Shown one piece after another: positions 13,409 through 21,412 of a stretch of DNA of 23,229 nucleotides. Position 1 is the first letter of the stretch; each line of letters opens with the position of its first letter. The stretch is from CAZFER01 sp964517495 (lineage in GTDB: Bacteria; Hinthialibacterota; Hinthialibacteria; Hinthialibacterales; Hinthialibacteraceae), in NCBI GenBank assembly GCA_964517495.1, contig CAZFER010000089.1:1-23229 (forward strand), read 5' to 3'. The notes under the pieces are model-generated. The model was given only the letters and a program-made list of their open reading frames with translations. It was not told the DNA's origin and did not search any database. The position numbers were made by a program, and so were the translations under genes.

Positions 13409-13475
13409 AATAGATCAGAATGATCTTCCTGGTTTGATCGTTCAATTTGAAATGATTGTCGGCCAAGATAAATAA
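13398..13475 (+). pseudogene. hepT: HepT-like HEPN toxin remnant, internally deleted
   Basis: The frame starts at ATG 13398, overlapping the mntA remnant, and encodes only 25 residues: MNPKIDQ joined to NDLPGLIVQFEMIVGQDK. The second part matches the C-terminal helix of HepT proteins (DLPxLIxQLExI). The HEPN body with the RNase motif RxxxxH is missing. An in-frame deletion of about 100 codons between gene start and end is the simplest explanation. Confidence 0.65.
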
Positions 13476-13563
13476 AAAGAAGACAATATTTATATATTTA
13501 TATAAGAATATTAAGATATATAAATCGAATCATTGGATTATCGATAAAAATACATATAAATAC

Positions 13564-13593
13564 TTGACAAAATGTGATTATAAAATTTAAATA
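13564..13593 (+). promoter_or_regulatory. Promoter candidate for the 1,017-aa secreted protein
   Basis: Perfect -35 TTGACA (13564-13569) with TAAATA 18 bp downstream (13588-13593) in AT-rich DNA. TTAAAT at 17 bp is an alternative -10. Confidence 0.45.
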
Positions 13594-13710
13594 AAATAAT
13601 TGTTATTGTTTGTATTGTAATAAAATTATTCCAATGCGGTTTGTTCTTGTTGTTTTAACTTGTTATTTAGTGTTCTGTTGAATGCCGCTTGGAGCTGTTT
13701 TAATGATGGG

Positions 13711-13742
13711 AAGGAGGTGATGCGACAGGCGCGATCTCACCT
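13711..13742 (+). promoter_or_regulatory. Leader hairpin with a full anti-16S match
   Basis: AAGGAGGTGAT (13711-13721) is complementary over 11 bases to the usual 3' end of bacterial 16S rRNA, yet lies about 125 bp upstream of the gene start. Its AGGTGA pairs with TCACCT (13737-13742), with an inner GCG/CGC. An ATG at 13720 could open a nine-codon peptide (MRQARSHLK). It may be a regulatory leader or a relic of a lost gene start. Confidence 0.4.
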
Positions 13743-13846
13743 AAAATAACATTTCTATTTCGATATTTGCAAATCACACCGTTGTATTAACTTAATCATT
13801 CTATTCATGAACTTAAGATTAGAAACTTAAGGGGGATAAAACAATA

Positions 13847-16800
13847 ATGCGAAAAAATATGGTAGTATGTGTAGTAGCGTTAGCCTTTTGTTCTTTCGCT
13901 ATTCCCACTATGGCTCAAAACCAATTTGACCAAACGGCCGATTGGCCACAACTTGGTTCATCCAAGGTAGAAGGCAGTGTTGAATTTGACAACGGCACTT
14001 ATACCTTGCAGGGGAATGGCAACGATATTTGGGGCAACGCAGATGAAGGTTTTTACACCTATACGGAAAAAAGCGGCAGTTGGAGTATTTCCGCCAAAGT
14101 TGAATGGATCGATCCCGGCTCGATTGACTGGGCCAAACTCGGTGTCATGATCCGTGACAATGGGCAAGCAGCTGGTTCAAAGCATTTCTCGTTTGTTGCA
14201 CGAGGAGCCAACGATTTACTCGCTCCTCAAATGCGGCAAACCACTGACGGAGTTTCGCGTGGTGGAACTGCTGTCGATGAAGGAACCCAGGTTGCAGTTC
14301 CAGATGGTGGTGTTTGGCTACGGGTTTCCCGATGGGCTCCCATGGACTTTTTCTGGGCTGAATATTCCACAGATGGCTCAGAATGGAAGTTGGCCTTAAC
14401 CGACACCATTGAGATGAGCGATGATATCTCCGTTGGTTTGGCAATCACAAACCACGAAGACAACGATTTCTTGGCCGAAGGTACGGCGGAAGATGTCGTG
14501 ATCGAAGAAATCACGGAATTTCCCAGCCACATCATTGGAGGACCAGTAGGCGATTTTGAACATCATGTCGATATCGGCGATTTCCGCTGGCGCGGCGATG
14601 CCTCTTTTGCGGATGGAGTCTATACCGTAAACAGTGGTGGCTCCGATATCTGGGGCGGCGATGACGACATGCACTATGTCTACAAAGAAATGAGCGGTAA
14701 CTTTGAAGTCGAAGCTGAAATGGAAATCACCGCTACTGGTGGAACTTCAGAATGGTATCGTGCCGGTATGATGGCGCGTGAAAACCTGAGTATGAGCGCG
14801 AAATATGGAATGGTATTAGTGAATGCGGCTCATAATTCCCGGGTTGCCACCCGAAGTTCCTATGGTGGAGGTGTCAGCACCGCAGGTGGTGTTGGTGTTG
14901 ATGTACACCATTGGAAATTTAAAATGGTGAAACTCTCAGGTGTAACCATCGGTTATTACGAAGATGACAATGGTGACTGGGTCGAAATTGGCCGTGTCAC
15001 CGATAACATCACCTCTGACACATTCCTGTTTGGTTTAGCCCTGGGCGGCCATCAAGGTTTTGATGTCGAGGGTGAATTCCGCAACGTTTCTATCACGGAA
15101 TACCCCTGGGCAGTGAATAGAACAACTCCTGTTGCCAATTGGACCGCCAACCTGGTGGTTCCCGTTGAAGTGAACATTGATGTTCGTGATGGGGCATCCG
15201 CCAATAACCTTGAAATTGTCGAAACCATTCCGGAAGGAACCTCGGTTTCGAATGTCAGTGTGACCGGTGGTCAGGTCAGCGAAGCTGATGGCGTGATTAC
15301 CTGGACTTATTCTGGCAGCGAAGATGCCACATTATCCTATGACCTTCAAACACCCGGAACCCGTACGGCTGAAAACAACTTCTTGAGCTGGTCAAGCACG
15401 GCAAGCGATGCCGATGGGTTGGAACAACCAGTCGGTGGCGAAGGTGCCCTCGGCTTCCTTTCCGTCAACATCGCCGAGCCCTTCTCCTATCCGCTTAATG
15501 ATCAGGAGAACGAAAATGAAGGCATAGGCATTACCGAAGTCGATCAACAACGCGGATTTGGTTGGGCCAGTGATTGGCGCAATCCTTCCGGCGAAGATAA
15601 TGAATTAACCCCGGATATTATTGTCAACGGCTTGGTTACTGCCCAGCCACAAGAATTTAACCCGGGCAACTTCAGCCTTAAACTGAATGGCGATGTCGGT
15701 GATGGTATCGCCCGTGATATCGATCCCATTAGCAATGGCGAAGTGTGGGTCTCCTTCACATTTAGAGACACCGGTCCTGCTGAAAACCATTGGGCTGGTG
15801 TGACACTCTTTGATTCCGAAGGCGGTGAATCCAGCTTTATCGGTAAACCTTACAATTCTGAAACTTCCGGCATTGGAAACCTGCCCGGTGGTGATAGCCT
15901 GGCGGATACCGATTACACCGAAGCCCAGCACTATCTGGTTCGTATCGTGTTGAAACAAGGGGCTGGCCAGAATGACCATGTTTATCTGTGGATGAACCCG
16001 GATGAAACCGATCGTTTGGATACCTACGATGCCGACGGTCCGGATGAAATTCTGGATATCGCCACTGTTAAACTGCGTCGCGGTGGCGCCTCCGGCTCAG
16101 CCTGGTTCGATAATATTTGGATCAGCACTGATCCCGCCCTGCCTCCCGCTGGCGCTGGCCGTGTTGATCTCACCCTCAACAGCCCTGACCGCGATCCCGA
16201 TCTTCCGGCTTGGGATGTTGTTTCCATCGACCAGATTGATGACGCCATCAACGATGGAACCTGGGGATATGGACATGATAATGGTGATAACCACTATCTG
16301 ATCGTAACTGGTTTCATTTATTACACCGATCTTTCTGGAATTACTGGTCAGGTTGTCGCATTTGGTCTTCCGGCTGATCGTATGAGTGGATTGAATGGAC
16401 ACGTTCTTGGACCCTATAACAACGCATTTGAAGCGGAAGGATTAAAGAACGCGATGAAATTCGAGAACAACGATCAGCAGCGTGGACCCTTCACCTTTGA
16501 CGTTGTACCCGCCGGCAAATACAAAGAGATCAAATCCTGTATGACCGTGGGTAACGGCGATGGTGTTCTAAGCGTGACCTTCAATTATGAAGACGGCACC
16601 ACCGAAGTGGGTGAAATTCACGCTGATGACTGGTATCATGATCCACCCAACGATGCATGGAACTTCAACGATGTCATCGTGTTGGTGAACGGTATGAACC
16701 GTCTCAGTGGTGATAACACCTTTGATGATCGTTTCGATCCCGGCTTCATGGAAGATACCACCCCATGTAATCCGGATAAGGTGCTTGAATCGGTCACCCT

Positions 16801-16900
16801 GGAATACAATACTGATATATCAGTCTCATTTAACCTGTTCGATATCTTTGCCGTACCGGCAGACAGCGAAACCCCGGTTTCCGAATGGGCATTGTACTAA
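13847..16900 (+). CDS. Large secreted multidomain beta-sandwich protein
   Basis: The 1,017-aa product starts at ATG 13847 (AAGGGGGA upstream) with a clear signal peptide (MRKNMVVCVVALAFCSFAIP, cut after TMAQ). Residues about 27-215 and 235-420 are two related concanavalin A-like modules, each with an [N/D]DIWG..D motif after a YT[L/V] strand and a KLGVMIRD or RAGMMARE segment. This resembles DUF1349/laminin-G-type carbohydrate-binding folds. Residues about 430-555 form a DUF11-like adhesion repeat (VEIVETIPEGTSVSNVSV type). About 560-775 is a third jelly roll with WFDNIWIS. The last 230 residues are unrecognised and acidic. It ends ETPVSEWALY, which looks like the start of an IPTL-CTERM sorting tail without its membrane helix. 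No catalytic site is visible. A surface or matrix adhesin is the best guess. Confidence 0.85.
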   Translation: MRKNMVVCVVALAFCSFAIPTMAQNQFDQTADWPQLGSSKVEGSVEFDNGTYTLQGNGNDIWGNADEGFYTYTEKSGSWSISAKVEWIDPGSIDWAKLGVMIRDNGQAAGSKHFSFVARGANDLLAPQMRQTTDGVSRGGTAVDEGTQVAVPDGGVWLRVSRWAPMDFFWAEYSTDGSEWKLALTDTIEMSDDISVGLAITNHEDNDFLAEGTAEDVVIEEITEFPSHIIGGPVGDFEHHVDIGDFRWRGDASFADGVYTVNSGGSDIWGGDDDMHYVYKEMSGNFEVEAEMEITATGGTSEWYRAGMMARENLSMSAKYGMVLVNAAHNSRVATRSSYGGGVSTAGGVGVDVHHWKFKMVKLSGVTIGYYEDDNGDWVEIGRVTDNITSDTFLFGLALGGHQGFDVEGEFRNVSITEYPWAVNRTTPVANWTANLVVPVEVNIDVRDGASANNLEIVETIPEGTSVSNVSVTGGQVSEADGVITWTYSGSEDATLSYDLQTPGTRTAENNFLSWSSTASDADGLEQPVGGEGALGFLSVNIAEPFSYPLNDQENENEGIGITEVDQQRGFGWASDWRNPSGEDNELTPDIIVNGLVTAQPQEFNPGNFSLKLNGDVGDGIARDIDPISNGEVWVSFTFRDTGPAENHWAGVTLFDSEGGESSFIGKPYNSETSGIGNLPGGDSLADTDYTEAQHYLVRIVLKQGAGQNDHVYLWMNPDETDRLDTYDADGPDEILDIATVKLRRGGASGSAWFDNIWISTDPALPPAGAGRVDLTLNSPDRDPDLPAWDVVSIDQIDDAINDGTWGYGHDNGDNHYLIVTGFIYYTDLSGITGQVVAFGLPADRMSGLNGHVLGPYNNAFEAEGLKNAMKFENNDQQRGPFTFDVVPAGKYKEIKSCMTVGNGDGVLSVTFNYEDGTTEVGEIHADDWYHDPPNDAWNFNDVIVLVNGMNRLSGDNTFDDRFDPGFMEDTTPCNPDKVLESVTLEYNTDISVSFNLFDIFAVPADSETPVSEWALY

Positions 16901-16931
16901 GCATTGCGCTTAATTCATTGAATTAAAAATT

Positions 16932-16975
16932 AATCCCCCCGCGGGCTTTGCCCTCGGGGGGATTTCTCATTCTCT
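16932..16975 (+). terminator. Strong rho-independent terminator
   Basis: AATCCCCCCG (16932-16941) pairs with CGGGGGGATT (16955-16964), with inner GGG/CCC around a C-TTTG turn. A T-rich tract follows. It lies 31 bp after the stop of the 1,017-aa gene. AT-rich flanks on both sides could make it work in both directions. Confidence 0.85.
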
Positions 16976-16987
16976 CTTATTTCTACT

Positions 16988-17154
16988 GTAGGGGCTAAAA
17001 TCGTGGGATGGGTCACGTTTTTTGTCCCATCAATGCACACGATGGATTAAACAACGCAACCCATCTTACTCGCTCATTCTGATGCATACCGTACCACAAC
17101 ATAGGGCGAACACATAGGTCCGCCCCTACAACATGTAGGGGTTGACCTATGTGT
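16988..17154. repeat. Palindromic intergenic repeat, MITE- or REP-like
   Basis: GTAGGGGC (16988-16995) recurs inverted as GCCCCTAC (17122-17129), bounding a 142-bp unit. A long hairpin overlaps its right end: 17110-17129 pairs with 17135-17154 at 18 of 20 positions around loop AACAT (arms ACACATAGGTC..CCCCTAC). A GATGGG/CCCATC hairpin lies inside (17007-17031). It holds no reading frame. It sits between converging genes. Confidence 0.6.
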
Positions 17155-17175
17155 CAAACCAATTTTGTTCATGCC

Positions 17176-17820
17176 TTATTCAGACACAATTTCGGGCTTT
17201 TCTGGTTGTAATCCCAAATCGTTGAAGTGCTCAAGGCGAAATTCTTTGAGACCTTTCATCACAAGATTGTAGGTTTCCTTGATATTTTCACCGATATTCT
17301 CAAGCTCTTCAAAATCACCCAGGATTTTCTCAGCTTCCTCGAAACCTTTCTTAATCGCATTGCCGATCAGGTTTGAAAACCCATTGATGTTCTCTTCATC
17401 CGTGGATTCTGAGTGATTGGCTGCATACACATCAAAAAAACTGGTCGCAAAACCAACAATCCGTTCGGCGGTGTTTTGCGGGCTGTAAAAATCGAGAATA
17501 TCATTCGCCGAGGCATTTTCTGGAGGTTGGAATTCATCTGTTTTGCCTTCGGTTTCTTCATTCGCCTTTCGTATACCGAACCTAACTTCCAGTTGCTCTC
17601 TTACCTGAGCTTGCATAACGGAAACGGACTGGCTCAAACCTTGAAGGTCGCTTAAATTAAATGAAACCGAAACCCGATCCGATTCATTTGCCTTTTGCAC
17701 GTCCGGTTTTTGAGTAACTGAACTTTCTTTGCTATCCTTGATCCGTTCTCGCAAGGAGGAAGCGGATTGCGCTAACGGACCCGATCGATTGGCTATAACT
17801 GAACTGACTGGATCCAACAT
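17176..17820 (-). CDS. DUF5610 domain protein
   Basis: This 214-aa soluble protein has AGGAG 9 bases before its ATG. The first 80 residues are Ser/Gln-rich and probably disordered. The conserved part begins around residue 105: ILDFYSPQNTAERIVGFATS, FFDVYAANH, then FSNLIGNAIKKGFEEAEKIL, ENIGENIKETYNLVMKGLKE. This is the DUF5610 pattern, an all-helical domain of unknown function. It has no signal peptide or membrane segment. It follows the two GTPase genes on the same strand after a 118-bp gap without a clear terminator, so it may be co-transcribed, but its own promoter is possible. Confidence 0.75.
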   Translation of the reverse strand: MLDPVSSVIANRSGPLAQSASSLRERIKDSKESSVTQKPDVQKANESDRVSVSFNLSDLQGLSQSVSVMQAQVREQLEVRFGIRKANEETEGKTDEFQPPENASANDILDFYSPQNTAERIVGFATSFFDVYAANHSESTDEENINGFSNLIGNAIKKGFEEAEKILGDFEELENIGENIKETYNLVMKGLKEFRLEHFNDLGLQPEKPEIVSE

Positions 17821-17938
17821 GATTTATAACTCCTTGCTCACATTATTCAATAAAATGATTACAGACAATTTTACGTTATCATTATCGGCAATAAGTTAAA
17901 AATACTTAAGTGAGATCAGCGCGGCTTGAACCGATAAG

Positions 17939-19648
17939 TTAAGTCTTGGCAATATGTTGGACTTCTTTTTCCAATTCCAGGTTCACGGTTGAAAGTCGGT
18001 TTTTTAACTCCAGCCAACGTTCACGGGTTTCCAGTAAAGGTTGGCTTAAGGTGGTTTTGATCCACGGGAAAAAGTCATTCATCCAACTTTGTTTAAATTC
18101 ATCCTCGGCGACTTTCAAAACGCGCCGAGTTCCCTTTGAATACAATAATACCAGCCATATCCCATAAAATACAAGTAAAAATAATACACTTTCAAGCAAT
18201 GCACCTGCACCTAAAAGAGATATTAACTGTGCCAATAAATCCCCAACTCCCGAAAAAGAAAGAATATTTTCCTCTTTCCGGATAAGATGCAAGGTAAGCG
18301 GCTGCAAAAATGGAAACCACACTAAAGGGAAATAAATTCCAAATTTGTGAATGGCGTTTGGTGGTTTGATTTGGGTGGTGATGGTTTGGATTACATTTTC
18401 TTCATAATGATGCATTAATCGGGTGAACGCTTGATCAACAAGCTGGGCATAATCCGGGATTTCCCCAATTGTACCTAATGATTCAGGCATCCCTTGTTTT
18501 AAGGCATGATGAATATCCTGCAATTTGCCAGAGGCTGTTTTTCCTTCATCACGCAAAATATCACGGGGGGCATGGCTCCAATCATCACTTTTAGGCGCTC
18601 CACTAAGGTGACGGCTGATAAAAGCCACAAACCCAGCCAGTGGATAGCACAAACTGCGCAGAATAGGCCAATCGCCCACCCGCTGGAAAAACAAATCCGT
18701 GCTGATCCGCCTCTGGACCAACTCCAAAGTTTGTACCCGTTTCCACACTTTTTCAGCATAAGTGTCGGGAAACTGCTCGTTAATCGTAACTTGCAACTGA
18801 TCATAAACAGAATCGATTTGCTTGATCTTTTCATCAATTGAGTAGTACTGCTCTATTCGCTCGATATTTTTTTCAAATTCCGCTCGGATATTCTCGACTT
18901 TGGCTTTCATGATTTCTTCAAGGGAATGCTTGCGAATCAATCGGGCATGGAATTGCTCAAAATCATAGTGTTGGGGATTTTTTATGGAAAGTAAAAAGAA
19001 CCGGTCTGAAGAGAGAGGTTTAATATGGCGTTTATGGCATTCATTTTGAAGGAAAGAAAATACTTCCTCCCGAATAGTCTCTGCTTCAGCGGCGCCAGCA
19101 AGTTGATCCATCTTGTTAAGGACAATGTCATAATGCTGATTGCTTTGGGCGATATTTTCCAAACGATCGATAAATTCCTTATCGCCATATTTCCTGGGAG
19201 TGATCATCCAGACAATCCCTTGCAAATGACGGGAGAGGGTATGCACATCTTCACGATGAGACACAAAGCGGCTGTCGAAATCGGGAAAATCAATCAGGAC
19301 CACATTGCGTAATTGATCCCGCCGATGGGTTACATAATACAGGCGGTCACCAATATCCACCGAAAGGCGTTCTTTTAACATGGGCAGATCAAACTCATGG
19401 CAATACCCCACGGCGATTTTAGTGCCTTCATCCAGAATGTCCGTATCAATCGATATGCGGTTCCCCGCCAGTTGGTTGATTAATGAGGTTTTCCCTACAT
19501 CTTTACCGCCCATAATGCCATAAAGAAATAGAGTGTCCCGGTCGGCCTGGCCGGATTGAAAGCGAAGTTCAACCGGTGGCTGGTGGGTTAATTCGGCCAA
19601 TTCTCTGTTTAAGGTTTCCAACTGGTTGCGCAAGTAATCAAGTTTCAT
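17939..19648 (-). CDS. Dynamin-like GTPase with C-terminal membrane segments (second of pair)
   Basis: The 569-aa protein has a P-loop GGKDVGKT (G47 to T54), a candidate switch I Thr in DEGTKI, a G3-like DFPD (D120 to D123, without the usual Gly) and G4 NKMD (N178 to D181). A long helical middle part (about 235-330) with coiled-coil character follows. Hydrophobic segments lie near 328-346 and 436-456, with a long one or pair at 470-503, then a charged helical tail ending EKEVQHIAKT. The architecture (GTPase, stalk, membrane paddle, returning helices) is that of bacterial dynamin-like or Fzo-like proteins, which bend or fuse membranes. Its ATG lies inside the end of the upstream GTPase gene (11-bp overlap), so it is translationally coupled to it. 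Confidence 0.8.
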   Translation of the reverse strand: MKLDYLRNQLETLNRELAELTHQPPVELRFQSGQADRDTLFLYGIMGGKDVGKTSLINQLAGNRISIDTDILDEGTKIAVGYCHEFDLPMLKERLSVDIGDRLYYVTHRRDQLRNVVLIDFPDFDSRFVSHREDVHTLSRHLQGIVWMITPRKYGDKEFIDRLENIAQSNQHYDIVLNKMDQLAGAAEAETIREEVFSFLQNECHKRHIKPLSSDRFFLLSIKNPQHYDFEQFHARLIRKHSLEEIMKAKVENIRAEFEKNIERIEQYYSIDEKIKQIDSVYDQLQVTINEQFPDTYAEKVWKRVQTLELVQRRISTDLFFQRVGDWPILRSLCYPLAGFVAFISRHLSGAPKSDDWSHAPRDILRDEGKTASGKLQDIHHALKQGMPESLGTIGEIPDYAQLVDQAFTRLMHHYEENVIQTITTQIKPPNAIHKFGIYFPLVWFPFLQPLTLHLIRKEENILSFSGVGDLLAQLISLLGAGALLESVLFLLVFYGIWLVLLYSKGTRRVLKVAEDEFKQSWMNDFFPWIKTTLSQPLLETRERWLELKNRLSTVNLELEKEVQHIAKT

Positions 19649-21302
19649 GATATTGGCTGCAATCTTTCAGAGAGAGATAAAGAGGATCAGTATCCAACAA
19701 AACGTAATCGTTTATTATACGGTCAAATTCAGTTAATCCATTCATTAGGGCATGATGTATAATTTCATGAAGGTCTCGTTGAAATTCACGCTTCGCCTGG
19801 TCAAACGGCCCCAAGGGAATATAGCGAAACACCGTTGGCGCCAATGCCCAGCTGCCAAAGCCGGGGATGGTCATGATGTCGGTAATCAGGGCGAGGATTA
19901 ATCCTATCGCCAAAAGAGGATCATTGACAACAGAGGTATTTAATTTATCTGATGTCAAAATCGAACGGCAACGGTCTTCAAATGATTGCACGGCTTTGTT
20001 TAACGGATCATCAGGCACTGTGGTCTGAAATTCCACTAACCATCTCGAATTGTGAATCATGGAGGATAAGGTGGTGTATTGAGTATGATTTAAAAGCGCA
20101 TAACGCAATTTTTCGTTATGGTCAGCCAGACGGCGATTGAGTTCGCTTTTTAACTTGGCGCTATCCAATCGCAATATATTGGATAGGAGTTGATCACGTT
20201 CACTTCCAAAAGCGATTCGAAACTGGTTTCTTAAGGCTCCGGTTTTAACCACCTTTTTGAGAAAGTGCAAAATGTTTGTAAGGCTAAACCGCTTTAATCC
20301 CAAATGCTGCAATACTTGAAGGACATCATCATGTAGAATCGATTTCATATCCACAGGTGGTTCGTGGGATAAAGCCGCGCGCACTTCATTTTTAAAAAAG
20401 TGCTTTAGATTCTCCAAGGCATCCATACGTTGTTGATTCTCTTCCAAAATTGTTTTCACATGTGGAACACACATTTTGATCAATGGATCGACAGGAGCAA
20501 AATGCTGGATGTTTTGAAGTTGATGCTGGAAATCAAGATAGGCTGGTTCATTGGTAAAGTGAGAGGCTCGTTGAATTTGGGGCAATACGTGGATAGTGTC
20601 CACACCATAAAATTTCATCGCATCTTTAAAATCACGGTGCTCAAGGTCTATTTTATCCGTCCCCCGATTGTTTAAGGCACACATTCGAGCTTGTTTCAAT
20701 GTGTTTGCATGTTCAGCGCATGATTCATAGATTCGATGGTAAATGGTTTCGTCATCAACCATGAATACCACGATATCCAACCAAGGAAGAAGCCGGATGC
20801 TAATCTGTTCCTCTTCATAAGACAAGGTGGTATTGATATCGGGTAAATCCAAAAGAGCTCGGGTCTTAAAAAAAGGATGACTGGTATTGATCCATTGAAG
20901 GCTCTTCGGTGAGCCTGCCGCTTGGGTTCGTTCAGAAACACATTCACTGGGAAGATCGGGCATAAACATCTTCCCCCATTGATTCTCTTTATCTTTTAAA
21001 GCATTCCAAAATTCCTCATGAGCGAGCAAAACCGGCCCGCAGGTGTTGTGGGTTTTCCAGCCGGTCAGGCTCACATCACCCCCCGCCAGGCTGTTAAATA
21101 ATGTTGATTTCCCCGTTCCCGTGCAACCAATAAATCCAATTAACATAGGACGATTCGAACCGAATTGTTCACGAAAAGTGATAATAGCTGCCGTTTCCAA
21201 CAAGGATTTAACATCACTGCTCGTAAATGACAATGAACGCAAACGTTGGGTGGAAAAGAATATATACTGAAGTGCTTCTTTCGCTTTATCCACAGAGGTC
21301 AT
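19638..21302 (-). CDS. Dynamin-like GTPase (first of pair)
   Basis: The 554-aa protein has a P-loop GCTGTGKS (G59 to S66), a switch region with THNTCGPV, G3-like DLPD (D152 to D155) and a deviant G4 region LNNRGTDK (211-217), where NKxD is expected. The stalk (about 280-450) is helical. One hydrophobic hairpin lies at about 460-497 (LLAIGLILALITDIMTIPGF then YIPLGP), followed by a helical tail. It resembles its neighbour in plan but not closely in sequence, as in tandem bacterial dynamin pairs that act as hetero-oligomers. The start has only a weak Shine-Dalgarno sequence. A GC-rich hairpin repeat separates it from the upstream permease gene. Guanine specificity is inferred, because the G4 motif is atypical. 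Confidence 0.78.
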   Translation of the reverse strand: MTSVDKAKEALQYIFFSTQRLRSLSFTSSDVKSLLETAAIITFREQFGSNRPMLIGFIGCTGTGKSTLFNSLAGGDVSLTGWKTHNTCGPVLLAHEEFWNALKDKENQWGKMFMPDLPSECVSERTQAAGSPKSLQWINTSHPFFKTRALLDLPDINTTLSYEEEQISIRLLPWLDIVVFMVDDETIYHRIYESCAEHANTLKQARMCALNNRGTDKIDLEHRDFKDAMKFYGVDTIHVLPQIQRASHFTNEPAYLDFQHQLQNIQHFAPVDPLIKMCVPHVKTILEENQQRMDALENLKHFFKNEVRAALSHEPPVDMKSILHDDVLQVLQHLGLKRFSLTNILHFLKKVVKTGALRNQFRIAFGSERDQLLSNILRLDSAKLKSELNRRLADHNEKLRYALLNHTQYTTLSSMIHNSRWLVEFQTTVPDDPLNKAVQSFEDRCRSILTSDKLNTSVVNDPLLAIGLILALITDIMTIPGFGSWALAPTVFRYIPLGPFDQAKREFQRDLHEIIHHALMNGLTEFDRIINDYVLLDTDPLYLSLKDCSQYHET

Positions 21303-21357
21303 GCTGTTTCTATACCAATAAGTTTAATGAATCCATGTTCTTACCCTAACAGGATTA

Positions 21358-21391
21358 CCTCCCTAGGGAGGGCGAAGCTCCCGCCGAGCCG
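21358..21391. repeat. GC-rich hairpin repeat, copy 1
   Basis: A perfect 14-bp palindrome CCTCCCTAGGGAGG (21358-21371) overlaps GGGAG..CTCCC and continues with CGCCGAGCCG. The 27-mer at 21365-21391 matches 23181-23207 at 24 positions in the same orientation. It may act as a terminator-like or REP-like element between the permease and the GTPases. Confidence 0.7.
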
Positions 21392-21412
21392 ATGCATCCG
21401 ATCAAGTGACAT

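Larger units (their letters stand above)
13476..13846 (+). other. AT-rich intergenic region and long leader
   Basis: No gene is seen in these 371 bp. The left part (13490-13560) is nearly pure A/T and contains an ATTTATATA/TATATAAAT inverted repeat. The right part holds a promoter candidate and a hairpin (listed separately), then an AT-rich stretch to AAGGGGGA, the Shine-Dalgarno sequence of the next gene. If the promoter is used, the 5' leader is about 250 nt. Confidence 0.6.

Noticed and set aside
17840..17868. Minus-strand promoter TTGTCT-17-TAATGT before the DUF5610 gene
   Set aside because: The predicted transcript start would fall inside the Shine-Dalgarno sequence of that gene, which makes it implausible.
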